A stretch of 64,000 nt of DNA. Origin: Onchocerca volvulus (lineage: Eukaryota; Nematoda; Chromadorea; Rhabditida; Onchocercidae). A program made the position numbers and the translations under genes. This document shows, piece by piece, positions 1 to 12,689 of the stretch; the stretch's first letter is position 1; every line of letters starts with the position of its first letter. The notes under the pieces are model-generated. The model ran no database searches. It worked only from the letters and a program-made list of their open reading frames with translations, and was not told the DNA's origin. The stretch is from positions 18,374,581-18,438,580 of the forward strand of contig HG738137.1 in NCBI GenBank assembly GCA_000499405.2. Direction: 5' to 3'.

Positions 1-401
1 CAAATTTGCATATTCTTTTTATCATTATTCATAAATTTTTTGCATGTACTAATTCCGTATGAAGTAATATGCATTTCTCAAATTTTAATAAATTTTAAAG
101 TTACATTACATTTGTTCAATTATTTTTGTCAAACAAGATTTTTATCTCGATTATTCCAGATATTATTTGGCTTATTTATCAATATATTAGGAACCAATTT
201 GTAGATAATAATTAAGATATAAAAATAAAACGATTTGACAGTAATTTAATAAGTAAAATTAAGTTTTTTTCAATGGACATGTGTGTTTTTTTGAATTTTA
301 TTAAAATTTAACGAATTTTCTTTGTACGAATTTTAATTCGTTTTTTTTTCTTGCAACTTATCTTTTGTTTAAATTTCAAAAAATTCTTTTGTGAATTATA
401 G

Positions 402-3400
402 TTGTGAAGGTTGTAAAGGATTTTTCAAGCGAACAGTACGCAAGGATCTTATCTATTTATGCCGAGAAAATCGCAACTGTATCATCGATAAGAGACAGAG
501 GAACCGATGTCAGTACTGTCGTTACCGCAAATGTCAAAGTATGGGAATGAAGAGAGAAGGTCATTTTTCAAAAACATATTTTTTTGTCTAATTTTTTCAC
601 TGACGATTAAAATCCACTGATTATTTATGATTGGAAGGTAAACAAATGCCTCTGTTGATCATTTCAATTTTATTCTCAAAAAATATTTAGAGCAACTATC
701 TTTGTGTGCTGTCAACCTTCAAACTGTGTCGCTAAATTATCATTAGTGATACGGGAAATTGAATTATTTTGAAATTTAAGAATCATCTTACACACGCATT
801 GATATCGCTTAATTTAATTCAGTTATTTCTATCTTTAACCATTCTTTTCATACTTGAAGGAATAATCAACTTAAGCAATGATGAAGCAATTTAGGTTCAT
901 TTTAGGCTGTCTAATTTTTCTATAATTGACAATTAACTTGAATAAGATCTGATCCTTAATGAAAAGTTTTCTACTTCTGAATAGATTTTATTAATGATAT
1001 TGCAGGTATTTTTTCGTTCTACACAAAAAGATACCTATATTTATCTATTAATTTTTTTTCTTTCCTTTGAATTTTAATGCATTCCACAAATTAGTTCATT
1101 TTGAAGGATGAGCAAATAATAATAGATTTAAATCCAAATCGGAGCTATTCAAATTAGATTGCTGCTTCTTTGTATAATGAAAAATTAGTGTATGATTTTT
1201 CGAAATAATGCTGAAATTACTGAAATGTTAGTTTAAATAGATTGAAATATATTGAAGAGTTTGAGAAAAAAAAACTTTTTTAAAAATAAATTTTACAAAT
1301 TTTCACTTATAGCGGTCCAAGAAGAAAGACAAAGTTCGAGAACGGATGTAACTAAAGTGCTAGCTAAGAATGGTGGACAACGACAGATCATCACAAGTCA
1401 GATGGAAGCAGAAAGTACGAGTACTTATGGTGGTCTCGAGATCCAGCTTGAAAGGATTGCTGCAGCTGAAGAAGCTTCAGAGACGCTTTTTAGTAATATT
1501 AAGGTACTTCCATCTCTCTTCTTTTTCAAGTTTATTTTTTAAGTAATACTTGAATGAGAAAAGAGCTCTTCGTCCTATTTTTAGTTATTCAATTCCAATT
1601 AATTACTCAATTATACTGCAATTAAAATCCTAAAGTAAATAATCAAACAGTAGAAGTAGTAGCAGTAATTTTTCATTTACATATCTGATGCTAAAATAAA
1701 TTGATGATCCATCAATGTCCCACAGCGTCCAATCTTTTCAATACTTTCTGAAATGCCTTATGCATTGCGCAAGTTGATTGAACTCTTGACTTTTGATTTT
1801 TCCATTCCACTTTTTCCATCTGATCTAAATTTAGTCTAAGAAATTGTGAACCAAAAAAAAAAGAAATTAATTCAGCTATTTAATTTATTTTTCTTTCAAT
1901 TTTTCCAAGTTACATAACAATACAATTAAGTATTACTTACCAAAACTACGAAAAATGTGATTGATTTTTGAATCAGATATAATTTTTAAGGAAATAAGTA
2001 TTTTCAGAATACATTCGAAAAATCAAATCGTTTTTTGGACAAAAATTATTTTTTGAAATTTGAATAAAGTAATGGATTTGACCTTACCTGAGGTCATATG
2101 GTGTGTCAAATTCACATATTAGAACTTCTTAATGGTAATGATGGCCTATCCTCATAATGTTGAGTAGTAAACGGACAGTCAATTAATGCTTCACAAATAC
2201 CGAATCCATTAAATTTGTTTCAAATCTACACACATATTAGTTGAAACTTGATTTCCGACTTTCTGTTCGTTCTTTTTTGTCATTTAAAGAGGTCGTAAAC
2301 CAGAAAAAAGTTTAATTTGATTATTTAAATTAAATTACTTGTGATTTTCCAAATAATTGAAGTTTTTTGATAGCAATGGTATTACTAATAAGTTATTGTC
2401 ATCCAAAATAGTATTTATAGATAGAATCAAACGATATTAGTAGCTGTGAATCATTAGAATGGCAAATGATACGAATGGTTGAATGGGCTCTTATGTTGCC
2501 ATCATTTAATGAAATTCTAGTCGAAGATCAAGCTCGATTGATAAGATTTGGTTTGTTTGTTTTTTTTATTTTTTTCTTTATTTAATTTAGGATGTTACTT
2601 TAGTGTAAAATTAGGCTGGATTGTGATTCGGGATGAATTATTTTAGTGGAAATTTGTCGTTTGTCGAAATTCTGGAAGATATTTGTGATATTTTATATAT
2701 GAAAAGGATGACTGTAACTTTTGTTGAAACTAGAAATATTATGGAATCTAATGAGGCATCTTTATATTCATATTAAAGCAATAATCTTATAATCTTATAA
2801 TGATTGGAATTAAATGAAACCCTCCAAGAATTACGATTTGGCGAACTTGATGTGTCTTTGTTATACGACACAAAGAAATATCTAATTAGATCAAACTTTT
2901 AACAGAAATAATTACGAACTGCAGGAAGTATAATAAATAAGATTACACTTGACCTGTTTGATCGGTATTTGTTTATTTGATTATTACTGGAATGATCTTA
3001 GTATTACGCACAAAATTCCTACAACTTAAATTCTTCATATAAATTTAATGATTTTTTTTTTTTTTTTTTTTAGGATGGCATGAGCTAATTCTTGCGGATA
3101 TAGCTTATCGTTCTACAGTAAATAAATTATTATTATGGCCGGAACGTGTAATGGAAAGGAATGATGCAGAGATTCTAGGTTGCCGAATAATTTTTGATCG
3201 AATCATCAATGAACTTATCATTCGGATGAAAGATCTGGATGTGGATCGAATGGAAATCGCTGCCTTGCGATGCGCTATTCTTTATAATCCAAGTAACCGT
3301 TGGGATAAAAAATAAAATATTGCAAAAGTAGTGAAATAGTTTGTTCTCAGTGTGATTATGAATTTTAACTAATTTGAATAGGAAATACCTCTGATAATGA

Positions 3401-4102
3401 ATGATAAAGTTTCTGGTGTACTGTAGGAACAGTAAAATATGCTGTTGATGGTTGATAAAACTGAATTTTTGATAGGTGTTAGTGGACTACGGAATGTCTC
3501 AGTGGTGGAATCATTACGAGATAAAGTGATGGTTTGTTTGGAAGATTACTGTCGACAGCATCATCCTGCACAAACTCAACGTTTTGCCAAACTACTGTTA
3601 CGAATGCCAGCATTACGATCTCTTAGCTTGCAGTGTGCTGAGAGTGACAGTTTTATTATAACTGCACCCATTATTCCGGTAATTTTCCAGAACATTATCA
3701 TCTGAATGTAATATGATACATAAAATGCATGTAAAAATGGACGGCAGAATTTCAGAATAAGAATTACCTTCTAGATTTATTGAACAGTAATAATAATTAA
3801 TCAGCAAGAATGATTGAAATATGCAAATTATCGAAGCATATCTGGTTCTGGTTATGAATATACTTTACAAAGATTCAAATATCCCATAAACAGTGCAATA
3901 GTCAATAGTCTGCAAGGTGGAGTATTTAAATCATTTTCAAAGCTCAAATTCGATTTTGATTGCAAGTCCACGAGTGAGGTCATAATTTTCTTCGATTCAA
4001 AAGGAGCATATCGAAACTCACCGATCATTCTCTACTGTATTTCAGGATCTTATTAGAGTATTGAGTCAACGTCAAAACTTATCCGTACAAAGAAATCTGT
4101 GA
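402..4102 (+). CDS. rxr: Retinoid X receptor (RXR) orthologue, 3' part of the gene
   Basis: Ligand-regulated nuclear receptor; RXR is the usual heterodimer partner of the ecdysone receptor and acts in the nucleus. Exons read by phase: 402-559, 1313-1503, 2421-2550, 3074-3292, 3476-3678, and a probable last exon 4046-4102. The first exon opens at [10 protein letters not shown] (P-box) and carries the second zinc finger, ending in the RXR-like MGMKRE; the next starts AVQEERQ, the usual RXR continuation. The ligand-binding domain follows: [12 protein letters not shown] and FGWHEL (helices 3-5), then [19 protein letters not shown] (helix 10). All junctions up to 3476 keep frame. The first half of the zinc-finger domain and the N-terminus lie upstream of the window. 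The C-terminus is less certain: a GT after ATIIP-like residues near 3678 joins in phase to 4046. Family assignment is firm; the last exon is inference. Confidence 0.9.
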
Positions 4103-5381
4103 TATATTCTATTTTCAGTTATTAATATTTCGGCCAAAGATTGATTTTTGTTTTGTAACATCAGACCAATGCATTCCATTATCTGTTTCATGTGCTTTCA
4201 CTACTTTATACCAAATGTATTCCTTATTATCAGCAGCAACGGTTTTGATTTTCCTTTCATTTTTTGTATAAATCACAAAAAGCAAAAGAATTTTCCTGTC
4301 CTGTAATAATTTTCCTGTAAAGTTAGTTGGCTGAGTTAAACAGAGCTCAATAATCATATCAGAATATCACCAGAAAAATCTTTTAGAGATGTCTTGGAAG
4401 ACAAGGTATTAACCGGAACATTTAAAATAATCGATTTCAAATTTAGCATGCAATTACTGTTTACCAAACTGCTATTGCTGATCAAAAAGTCTTTCTTAAA
4501 TGATATTTAGGCTTATCGTTGTCATAAAACCAAGAACAATAAACACTTCAATTATTTTAACTGCAAGCGTAAAATGTGTATGCAATATTGGAAATGGATT
4601 TTATTAAAAATGTTATTTAAGAGAGAAAGATTTTAAGAAAGTAAAATTTTGCAATATTTTAAAATATATTTCAAAATTCAAAAAAAAAACAAATAAAAAT
4701 GCAAGAACTTTGCAATTATTTTGAAGTTTTTGAATTTTTTAAAAATGTGTGATATGGTGGTACATTTAAAGTAATGGGAAATTTCTATTCATGCAACATT
4801 TCAAAACATAAATCCATTGTTATGAACAGAAACGAAATTATTAAAATCGCAAATCCTGCATATATGTTTTAATATTATCATTTCAAAATTAGTTTTCCTT
4901 AATTTCTTCAGCTTGATAAAAAAAAATCAAGTGCACTAGAAAAAAAATCAAAAGATTTTTTATATTTCACTTTATAAGCCTCACTTAGTATAAACAAGCC
5001 TCAGCCTCATCAGCTTCCTTAAAAAACCATCAACAATTTTAGAAAATCTAAATTATCTATTACCACCATTTAATTTTCGGTACGTGACTGTTCTTTTTTT
5101 TTTTTTTTCAGAAAGATGGATATGTTTTAATTTCATTGCTATTACATAACAACAAGTTGGTAGGATGTTCGCAAAAAAAAAAAAATCACCGAAAATCCCA
5201 AAGGATGTAGTCCGAGAAATCCTTACAATGCATATACTATTGAAGAACTCATGAAAACTTCAATTTTGAAAAAGAACGAAGTCAAAAAGAAATTAAAGGA
5301 AAAGAACTTGTAAAAGAGGTAAGGCTGGGGAAGGAAAGGGGAAAAAAGAAACAAAAACTGATGAAATAATGATCAAATAAC
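4103..5381. other. Convergent intergenic region, RXR to MECR
   Basis: Lies between the 3' ends of two convergent genes. It is AT-rich with several A and T runs. No exon-like reading frame with splice sites was seen on either strand. Confidence 0.6.
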
Positions 5382-8129
5382 CTATTGCATAACAAGAAGT
5401 TGCTTTACATCCGATGAATTCATCGCATTAGTGATTGCTGTTTTCCAATCTTCCAGTTTAAATTTATTGACTTTTGGTGGACGAAGTTTTCCCTGTTTTA
5501 TTAAATCCTGCAACTCTTCAAACATTGCTTCGCGATCCTGAAAAACGAGAAAAGATTGTATAATGAGGAAAGATCATAGAAGTGGAAGAAATGTTATGTG
5601 AGACAAAAAGATAAGTATAAAAATACGGGATATAGACCAACTAACCTTTTTGGTGTTTCGGGTTGCGTACCATTGAGAAATCCAAAAACCCACCAATTTT
5701 ATATCTTTAAATATGAATGGTCCAGTTGGAACCTAAAATAAATATTGATTTTTTGCCAGAAGAATTAGAAAATCATGACAAATTTTCAGAAATTTACTTC
5801 GTTAATCAATGAAGCATCTAAAAATATCATACCTCAATAGGTTTCTTGCTCATCCCACCATAAGTAACCATTACTCCCTTCTTAGAAAGACAGGTTGATA
5901 ATATCATTGCATTCCGACCGCCGACACAATTCAGCGCCAACTGTGCATTTTTAGCCTATAAGCTCAGATAATACATCCAGCAATTTTAATTAAATTAAAT
6001 TCAAAAATCATATATTTTTCCAGTTATAGAATTAAATTCAAAAATCATATATTTTTCCAGTTATAGATGGATTATTTGAGAATTAGTAATGTGGAAGAAA
6101 AAAACAAGAGTAAAAAAACTTCTTGAGATATCCAGTGAAGCATGCATAAGTTGAATTGTTGGTCAAGAAAGTGGGGACAGCTTATTATAATTTGAGTATT
6201 TTAGCATATCTAACAGTTACTAAGGCGTCGTTTCGCTGATAATTTTTAGAAAAAATCTAACATTTTATATTCGAATCATAAAATCTATTGCAATTTGAAT
6301 TGCGCTTAACAGCATTTCAAAATATTATATGTCAGATTCCTTATAAAGCGAGGTACAAATTAATCAAGGTTCCGATGAAATGAAAATATGGAAGATGAAG
6401 AGATGAATTTAATTATTAATTCTTTATTGCTAGTCAGACAATTAAAGCAAAAATATTTCTCTAAAAACTTCACTTCGTTTACAAATTAGAAAGTATTGTC
6501 GTAAATATAATTCTGTATTCCAGTAGGAATTCCATTTATAGTGTTAAAATGAAGCAAACTCACTTTATTCTTAGATTCTTTCTTCATTTCTTCTTCCGTG
6601 AATACTTCATCAGCACCAAGTTCTTTCAATTCTCGAACAAGTGCATTAAGATTTTCACGATTACGTACAACATTGACAGTTCGGATATTCCATAATTTGC
6701 ATAACTGGACTTTAATACAAGTGAAAAGGCTTTACACAAAACAAAAAATTTATCATCAGATACTTCTTCTTGGAGTTATAAATCATAAAATATCCTTTTT
6801 TGAGATATACAGAATGAGAATTTTACTTGCATTACACAACGACCAACAGTCGAATTTGCACCATTTTGCACAACCAAATCACCGGCCTTTAAATCTACAA
6901 AATCTTTCAACATTCTATAGGCTGTCGGTGGATTCACCTAAAAATCAATACATTTTCTTTCGAGTGGATAAAGAAATCTAAAACTACCTAATCCAAATGC
7001 AATATTTGAAGACATAGTTACATTTATCACATATGTCCCATCCACAAAAAGAGCCTAAAAAAGTTGCTAGCCATTAAATTCAAAAATATTTATTTTTAGA
7101 ATTCCAATAAAATGAAACTTAAATTATCTAACATACTTATAAATAGAAAGAACCAACCTGAAATGTAGCCGCTGAATCGAACGGTAAATCTTTAGCAATT
7201 TTAAAAAGATCTCTTTCGCGGTGTTTCCCGAATGTCCTCCAACTGCCAACAGCTGAACTACCTGGCACAACCCAATCCCCGGCATGCAAAGTCGTTACTT
7301 CATTTCCAACCTACTGCGAAAAAAATCACTGAGAACATAAAAATTCATTTTCTCACAAATTAAAAAAAAAAAACTGAAACTTATAGATGTAAGCGAAAGA
7401 GCAAAGACAGCAAATGTACTGTTCGAAAATTTTGGAACTAATTCTACTAACGCACTGTTCTACGATTAAATTCTACGTTTTAACAACAATAATTTTGCAA
7501 AAAAAATTAAAACGAAAACAAAATCACTTCTTCAACTTCGCCAAATCCTTCAATTCCACCAACAGCAGGTAATGGTGGCTTTACTGGATAAATCCCCTGT
7601 AGCTGATTTATGTCAGCTGGATTGATCGGCGCACTCATCCAACGTACTCTTACCTCATCAGCACCAACTTTGCTCACTTCTTCCGTCGTTAAATGCAGCA
7701 CCTGAAAACTGATTGAGATTTCGTTCTTGAAAACAAGAATTTTTTTCTAAAAACATAACTTTTCATTTATGTTTTCATTTGAAACGATCAAATATTTTTT
7801 TCGAGATGATTTCTCTGCCAAATCTACACTGTATAAAATACCGCCCAGAAATATAATGACAGCAAACATTTACTCATAATATAACGGTTAAATTTGTTAT
7901 TTACACTATAATAATATGAATAAATTCGTTATTTTTATGTGGATGGCAAACAATTTTATCAATCTGAACTTGAATTGAAAAATAAAAAAATATGAAATAA
8001 AGGAATTCTTACATCTGGTGGATGCCCATATTTTTCATACTTTAACTGTTTTGAAGAAAGCCATCGATGAGAATGCTTTCGGTATAATCGAACACCTATT
8101 GATGCTAATGTTATCGATGATCCAAACAT
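5382..8129 (-). CDS. mecr: Mitochondrial trans-2-enoyl-CoA/ACP reductase (MECR/ETR1)
   Basis: NADPH-dependent enoyl reductase of mitochondrial fatty-acid synthesis, the pathway that supplies octanoyl-ACP for lipoic acid. Eight exons on the minus strand: 8129-8013, 7701-7528, 7313ish-7158, 6937-6827, 6704-6564, 5955-5833, 5732-5646, 5537-5382. Most are flanked by GT/AG and keep frame. Exon 1 encodes a short Arg/Lys/Ser-rich leader starting [20 protein letters not shown], suitable for mitochondrial import. Then come the GroES-like part ([16 protein letters not shown]), GDWVVPG, the active-site Tyr region PPTAYRML, the dinucleotide-binding [43 protein letters not shown] and [14 protein letters not shown], all in family order. 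The end KQLLVMQ-stop matches the usual Lys-Gln-rich end. Length, about 350 residues, is normal for the family. The exon 2 donor (GTGATT) is weak. Confidence 0.95.
5994..6067. repeat. Perfect 37-bp tandem duplication in a MECR intron
   Basis: Two identical adjacent copies, 5994-6030 and 6031-6067. Each contains a TTTTTCCAG tract resembling a 3' splice site, so the duplication also doubles a cryptic acceptor within the intron between MECR exons 5 and 6. Confidence 0.9.
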
Positions 8130-11100
8130 TCTGATTTAGAAGTTATGCTCCCTGTAAACTATAGAATATTAGAAATAATTTTTTATTCGGATTATATTTT
8201 CCTTTTAAATTTTGAGCACTCATGCAACAAATTTCGAATAATATTAAGCAAGCAGAATTACAAAATAGTGGAAATTGAAATTACTAATCAATCGATCAAT
8301 GAGTAGAAACCGAAAATTATTGGATTTGAAACTATGCTATTAAATAATTTCCAATTTAACCATCGAAATTAGTAATCTCAGATTTTAACTGATTTTTGAG
8401 AGTTATTTGAAAACGATTTTTGATCACTGTAATAAGCTTCAGGACAAATAGATTACGTGAAATAGAAAAATGGATCCCTAAGTGATATGATAAATCCAAC
8501 AGTATATATACCAACACACTCGAATGACAATGGCTTAGTAGATTGGGAAAAACGCATAGACAAATAACTCTAACTCTCTATCTCTGCGTTTCTCGTAATT
8601 CTTATCAGTCCCTGCGATCTCTTCGCTAACAGAGCTATTTCCTTTCATCTTTTCAATTATTATTTCTCAAAAATATTTATGATAATTCATGTAATTTTGA
8701 TTCTAATATCATTCAAATAAATGAATTCTCGTCACGGTAGTTATATTGTATATTCAAGAAGGTAGGCGCGAAGAATACGTGAATGTAATAAGCGTACGTC
8801 ATTAAATTCAATTAATTTAATAAATTTGATTTAATTCCAGTCTGCATAACTGCATTTCTTGCTGAAGATTTTGGAAGAAGATTTCATTGTGAAACGGACA
8901 ATGCTATATGTTTTGGCATCCCGAATGGAAGCTATCGTTTACAAATGGATTTGTCAGTATTTTTTATCATTTTATCACCGCAAATGGATTTATTGAGGGA
9001 CAAATGGCTTTATCAGTATTTAACATAAAAAAGCTTACATTCATCATCCATTTTGGGTGATTGTTCTGTAATATTGAAGAATATTAGTTTTTAATAAATT
9101 ATTCAAAGCTGACGTATTTGAGTGGGAGATAAAGTATCGACAAAAATAATCAGTCTCAAGAAAAAAAAAATCTCACAAAAATCGCAAAATACGAAAACAT
9201 AACGCAAAAAGAGTGGTTTTATCATTTTTATCACATTGATATGTACAATTCTCATTATCAATTAGCACTTGATATAATTAACATTATATATATATATATA
9301 TACAATAATATACAACAATATAATAATATATATATAGGAGACAGCGAAAGGACATCGAATAGAAAAAGAAAGATATCCTGAAACCAGTTAATTATCACAA
9401 ACGACTTGCAGAATTTAATTTCCTTGCCGTTTTCCCTGAACGAATCAACTTGATACACGTAGCGAATAATCAATTTGATGTACGGAGCATGCTATGTCAC
9501 ATATTTTGTCAAGTGATACACCTGTTCTGGCGCAATTCACGTATTCCTGAGATTAGCGCTTATTAAGTTAATGTTGATTTGCTTTGATCTCATCCACGTG
9601 GTATTTTTGGAATTTGATGATTAAACGGAGAAGTGTTTCAATCTTTGTCATGGATATTTTAGAATGAAGAATTTTTCATTTATTTTTTGATGGATACTTC
9701 GATACTATTAGTGAGACAGAGCTTTGATTTTTACAAGTAATACATGATGTCTACGATAATTGTCGCCAGAGTTTTGATTTCTGCTATCCATGAAATTTCC
9801 TGACTGTATTCTTTGTTTAGCTGTTTTGCAACTTGAAATTGTTAAATAATGATTCGATGATATTGGGATATTTTCACAAAAGTTTCAGATAATTTAGCAA
9901 ACCATTGCGATATATTTTCACGCCATATTCTATAAATCATTGTAGTAGGAATACGATTAATAATTAATAATTATTAATCGTCACTACAATCAACCAAAGA
10001 TGGATGGAATTTTATTGATATAGCACTAATTTATCACTAGCATATAAATAAAAATGTAAATGTCCAGTTATTCAAAATCTTAAACCTCCGAAAGTTCCTA
10101 AACACGCGCCTTATCTAAATAGAAACGCGGCCTGTTTGAATGCAACGTAGCATCAAAGTTTCAGATAAAAAAAATCGGTGAAGAAATTGAAACGTTGTGT
10201 TGAAATGAACAACGAACATCTATGTTATTTATAGAGATATGAATATATAGATTAGATGTTCCTAAAATATATGAAAAATTTATTAATTCAAATTCATTAA
10301 ATGATTCTTCTATGTTGATATTTTGAATATTTAATTTTAACGAATAATTTCAGTATTTTCACAAATAACTTTTTCTTTTCCTTTGCGATGGAAGCTTTTG
10401 AGTATATTTGGACTGCCTGAGTTAAAGTTTAATTCTTTTGTTATAATAAATCAGGTTGCATCAAGATGGCATTTCATAGTTTAATCTTATTATCAGACTT
10501 GAAAAAACCTTTAACGAACGAAGGAAATTGCCTGCTGAAGAATTTTAGATACTCGTACATAAATATAAAGAATTGATGAGATTCTTGCGAACCAAGTAAA
10601 CATCAGAGAATTTCATTAGTTTGTTCACTAAAAATTTTTTTCAAGTCTGATAGTAAATTTAAATTATGAAATGCCAGACTTAATCCAATATGATTTATTA
10701 TGACTGGATGGAACTAAACGACTTATTCTGTGCAAAATTCTTATCACGCAAATAATTCTGATATCCGGAACACTGCAATTTTATTCATAACCTTTAGTCA
10801 AAAGCAATAGTAAAGGAGAACTTGGATAGCTGAGAAAAAAACAAATTTAAGTAGAGACTTTGCGAGAATCTTGTAAGGAATGAATATTTTGAGCTATTAT
10901 TGCTCTCTGAATCTGATATTGATTTTGGAAACACTCAACATTTATTGCTATATAGCGTGTAGAATAATTTCGCAAAGAGTTTGTAGAATGATTTTCAAGC
11001 ATGCGCATTTCGCCAAAAATATCAACTGATTTTTGATTAGTTCAAAAAAAAAAAGTTCAAAACAATGTTGTATAAACGGAAAAAGATAAGTTAGCCAGTA

Positions 11101-12015
11101 GCGACGTGAGCATCATATGTATTATAAATGTACAATAAATGATAAAATCAAATCATCCGGGAAATAAAATTACTAAACCTTAGCTTAAATATAGCAAATA
11201 CGTGGAAAACTTCTTTAAAAAATACAGTTTATTCGATAAATAATAAAGATAATAGATTTTTTTATCCGCATGAATAGTAACATTTCCAAAGCAGAAATCC
11301 ATTTTGAAATTAATATGCTCTATGAAAAAAAAAAAGGCTTCGGAAACTTCAAATTATTCATGCTTCAATCTTTCTTGCTAAAAAAAAGGATTAATAATGA
11401 TTAACTTGCACGCTGATTTTGTTTGTAAATAGAAAATAAAGAAAATAAAACAACCACCAGCAAAAATTTTTATAAAGTTTTCTAAAAAAAAGATGCATAG
11501 AAACTATGGCTACGAATATTTTTGAATGACAAAACAGTAAATAATCTTAAAAATTATGGACATATTCTATGCTTCATCAAAAATACAAATAAAATAAAAT
11601 TTGCTACTACTGAAAAACTACACATCGTTTTTGTTTGCAGATTTTAAATAAGTAGATTTTTTCTCAAATTTATAGTAACAAAAGATTTACTGAATGGAAG
11701 GAATTCAATACACTTATTCTCATGAAGGGAGAAAAAGTTGTAGAAAAAACTCAACCACGAACTAAGTCAACCTTATTCGGGAACAAAACTAGGAAATAAA
11801 ATTAAGATTCTAGAATGAAACCTGGAAAATTGAAGAAGTCGTTAAATTACAAATTTCGAATTTTTTTCTTCTAAATTCTTTTTGGTATTAAAAATGAAAT
11901 AGCAGAAAGATGAACATATGCATATTATGAAGACATTTGGATGCAAACTTCCAACCAGTACTGTAACTCAATCATAAACTTTTTTTAAAACGGTAAAGAA
12001 CGGTCAGTTAGAGAA
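8130..12015. other. Gene-free interval upstream of MECR
   Basis: About 3.9 kb containing the MECR 5' flank. Small open frames such as minus-strand 9258-9473 are AT-rich, low in complexity and lack exon signals. A TA-dinucleotide tract lies near 9284-9302 and a dispersed repeat near 10042-10252. No RNA gene was recognised. Confidence 0.55.
10042..10252. mobile_element. Non-autonomous repeat, fullest copy of a dispersed family
   Basis: The left end reads ATATAAATAAAAATGTAAAT (10042 onward). The right end, reading outward on the other strand, is a diverged version of the same, around 10211-10238 (AACGAACATCTATGTTATTT). The body carries GAATGCAACGT, ATCGGTGAAGAA and AACGTTGTGTTGAAATGAAC, which recur at 46.7-47.2 kb; the reverse complement of one end recurs at 25.8 kb. 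No coding potential. The shared ends suggest a MITE-like or Helitron-derived element. Confidence 0.65.
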
Positions 12016-12689
12016 TCAAGCAGAATTGATGTGAACTTCGGGTTCAGGTCCTTTTGTGAATACAACTTTTCGAGGTTCTTGAACTGATTCTTTCGGATTA
12101 TTACTATTATTATCTTTCATGTATCGTTGCTTACGACTTATTACAGTTTTCACGCTGTGCGGTCCAAGCCTTAGATTATGTTTTGAGGCAATCTGAAAAA
12201 TAGAAACAGAAGAGAAAATGTTTAATTAAGCATTAAGTTAATCGAATTAATCAAAATTGCATTTTTTTTGATATGACTAAAGATATTTCAATTTGCATGC
12301 ACTTTTAGCACAGAAAGAAATTCAAATTTTTACAGCTTTTAATAGCTGTTTGAATTTTCGAAATTTTAGCTGGAATATTTATTGATTTTTTAATTCTTGA
12401 TTTACTTAATGTTACTCATAATTTTTTAGAAATGGACTGTATTCAGAATGAAAAAGTAGCATTTACGTTGAATTTTGATGAAAATTAGGGCAGCAAGTAT
12501 AACTGCATTGAAATATCCAAAATATAATTAACTTACTCGTTCGAAGACGGTTGGTTCATCGTGCTTGGAGATAAAGAAGAAATTGAGGATGAAAAATGAA
12601 ATTAACAGTACAGTGAAAGCGAATATCAATATCACAACAAGTGGTCCAAAATAATCGTAAATTTCGAATTCTTGCTTCAAAGATACCAT
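12016..12689 (-). CDS. Small single-pass membrane protein, unknown function
   Basis: Two exons, 12689-12537 and 12192-12016, with intron GTAAGT...TTTTTCAG, joining in phase 0 to give 109 residues. The first ATG directly follows TATTTCTAG, a good splice acceptor, which suggests trans-splicing of a leader right at the start codon or an upstream 5' UTR exon. Residues 1-15 are polar/acidic (MVSLKQEFEIYDYFG). Residues about 16-40 form one long hydrophobic segment rich in Val, Ile, Leu and Phe. The rest is polar and basic, with a Lys/Arg-rich stretch (residues about 66-77), Asn/Ser repeats, and a charged end near VVFTKGPEPEVHINSA. This looks like a type III or tail-type single-span protein with a cytosolic basic tail. 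Family not recognised. Flanking intervals are gene-poor. Confidence 0.72.
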
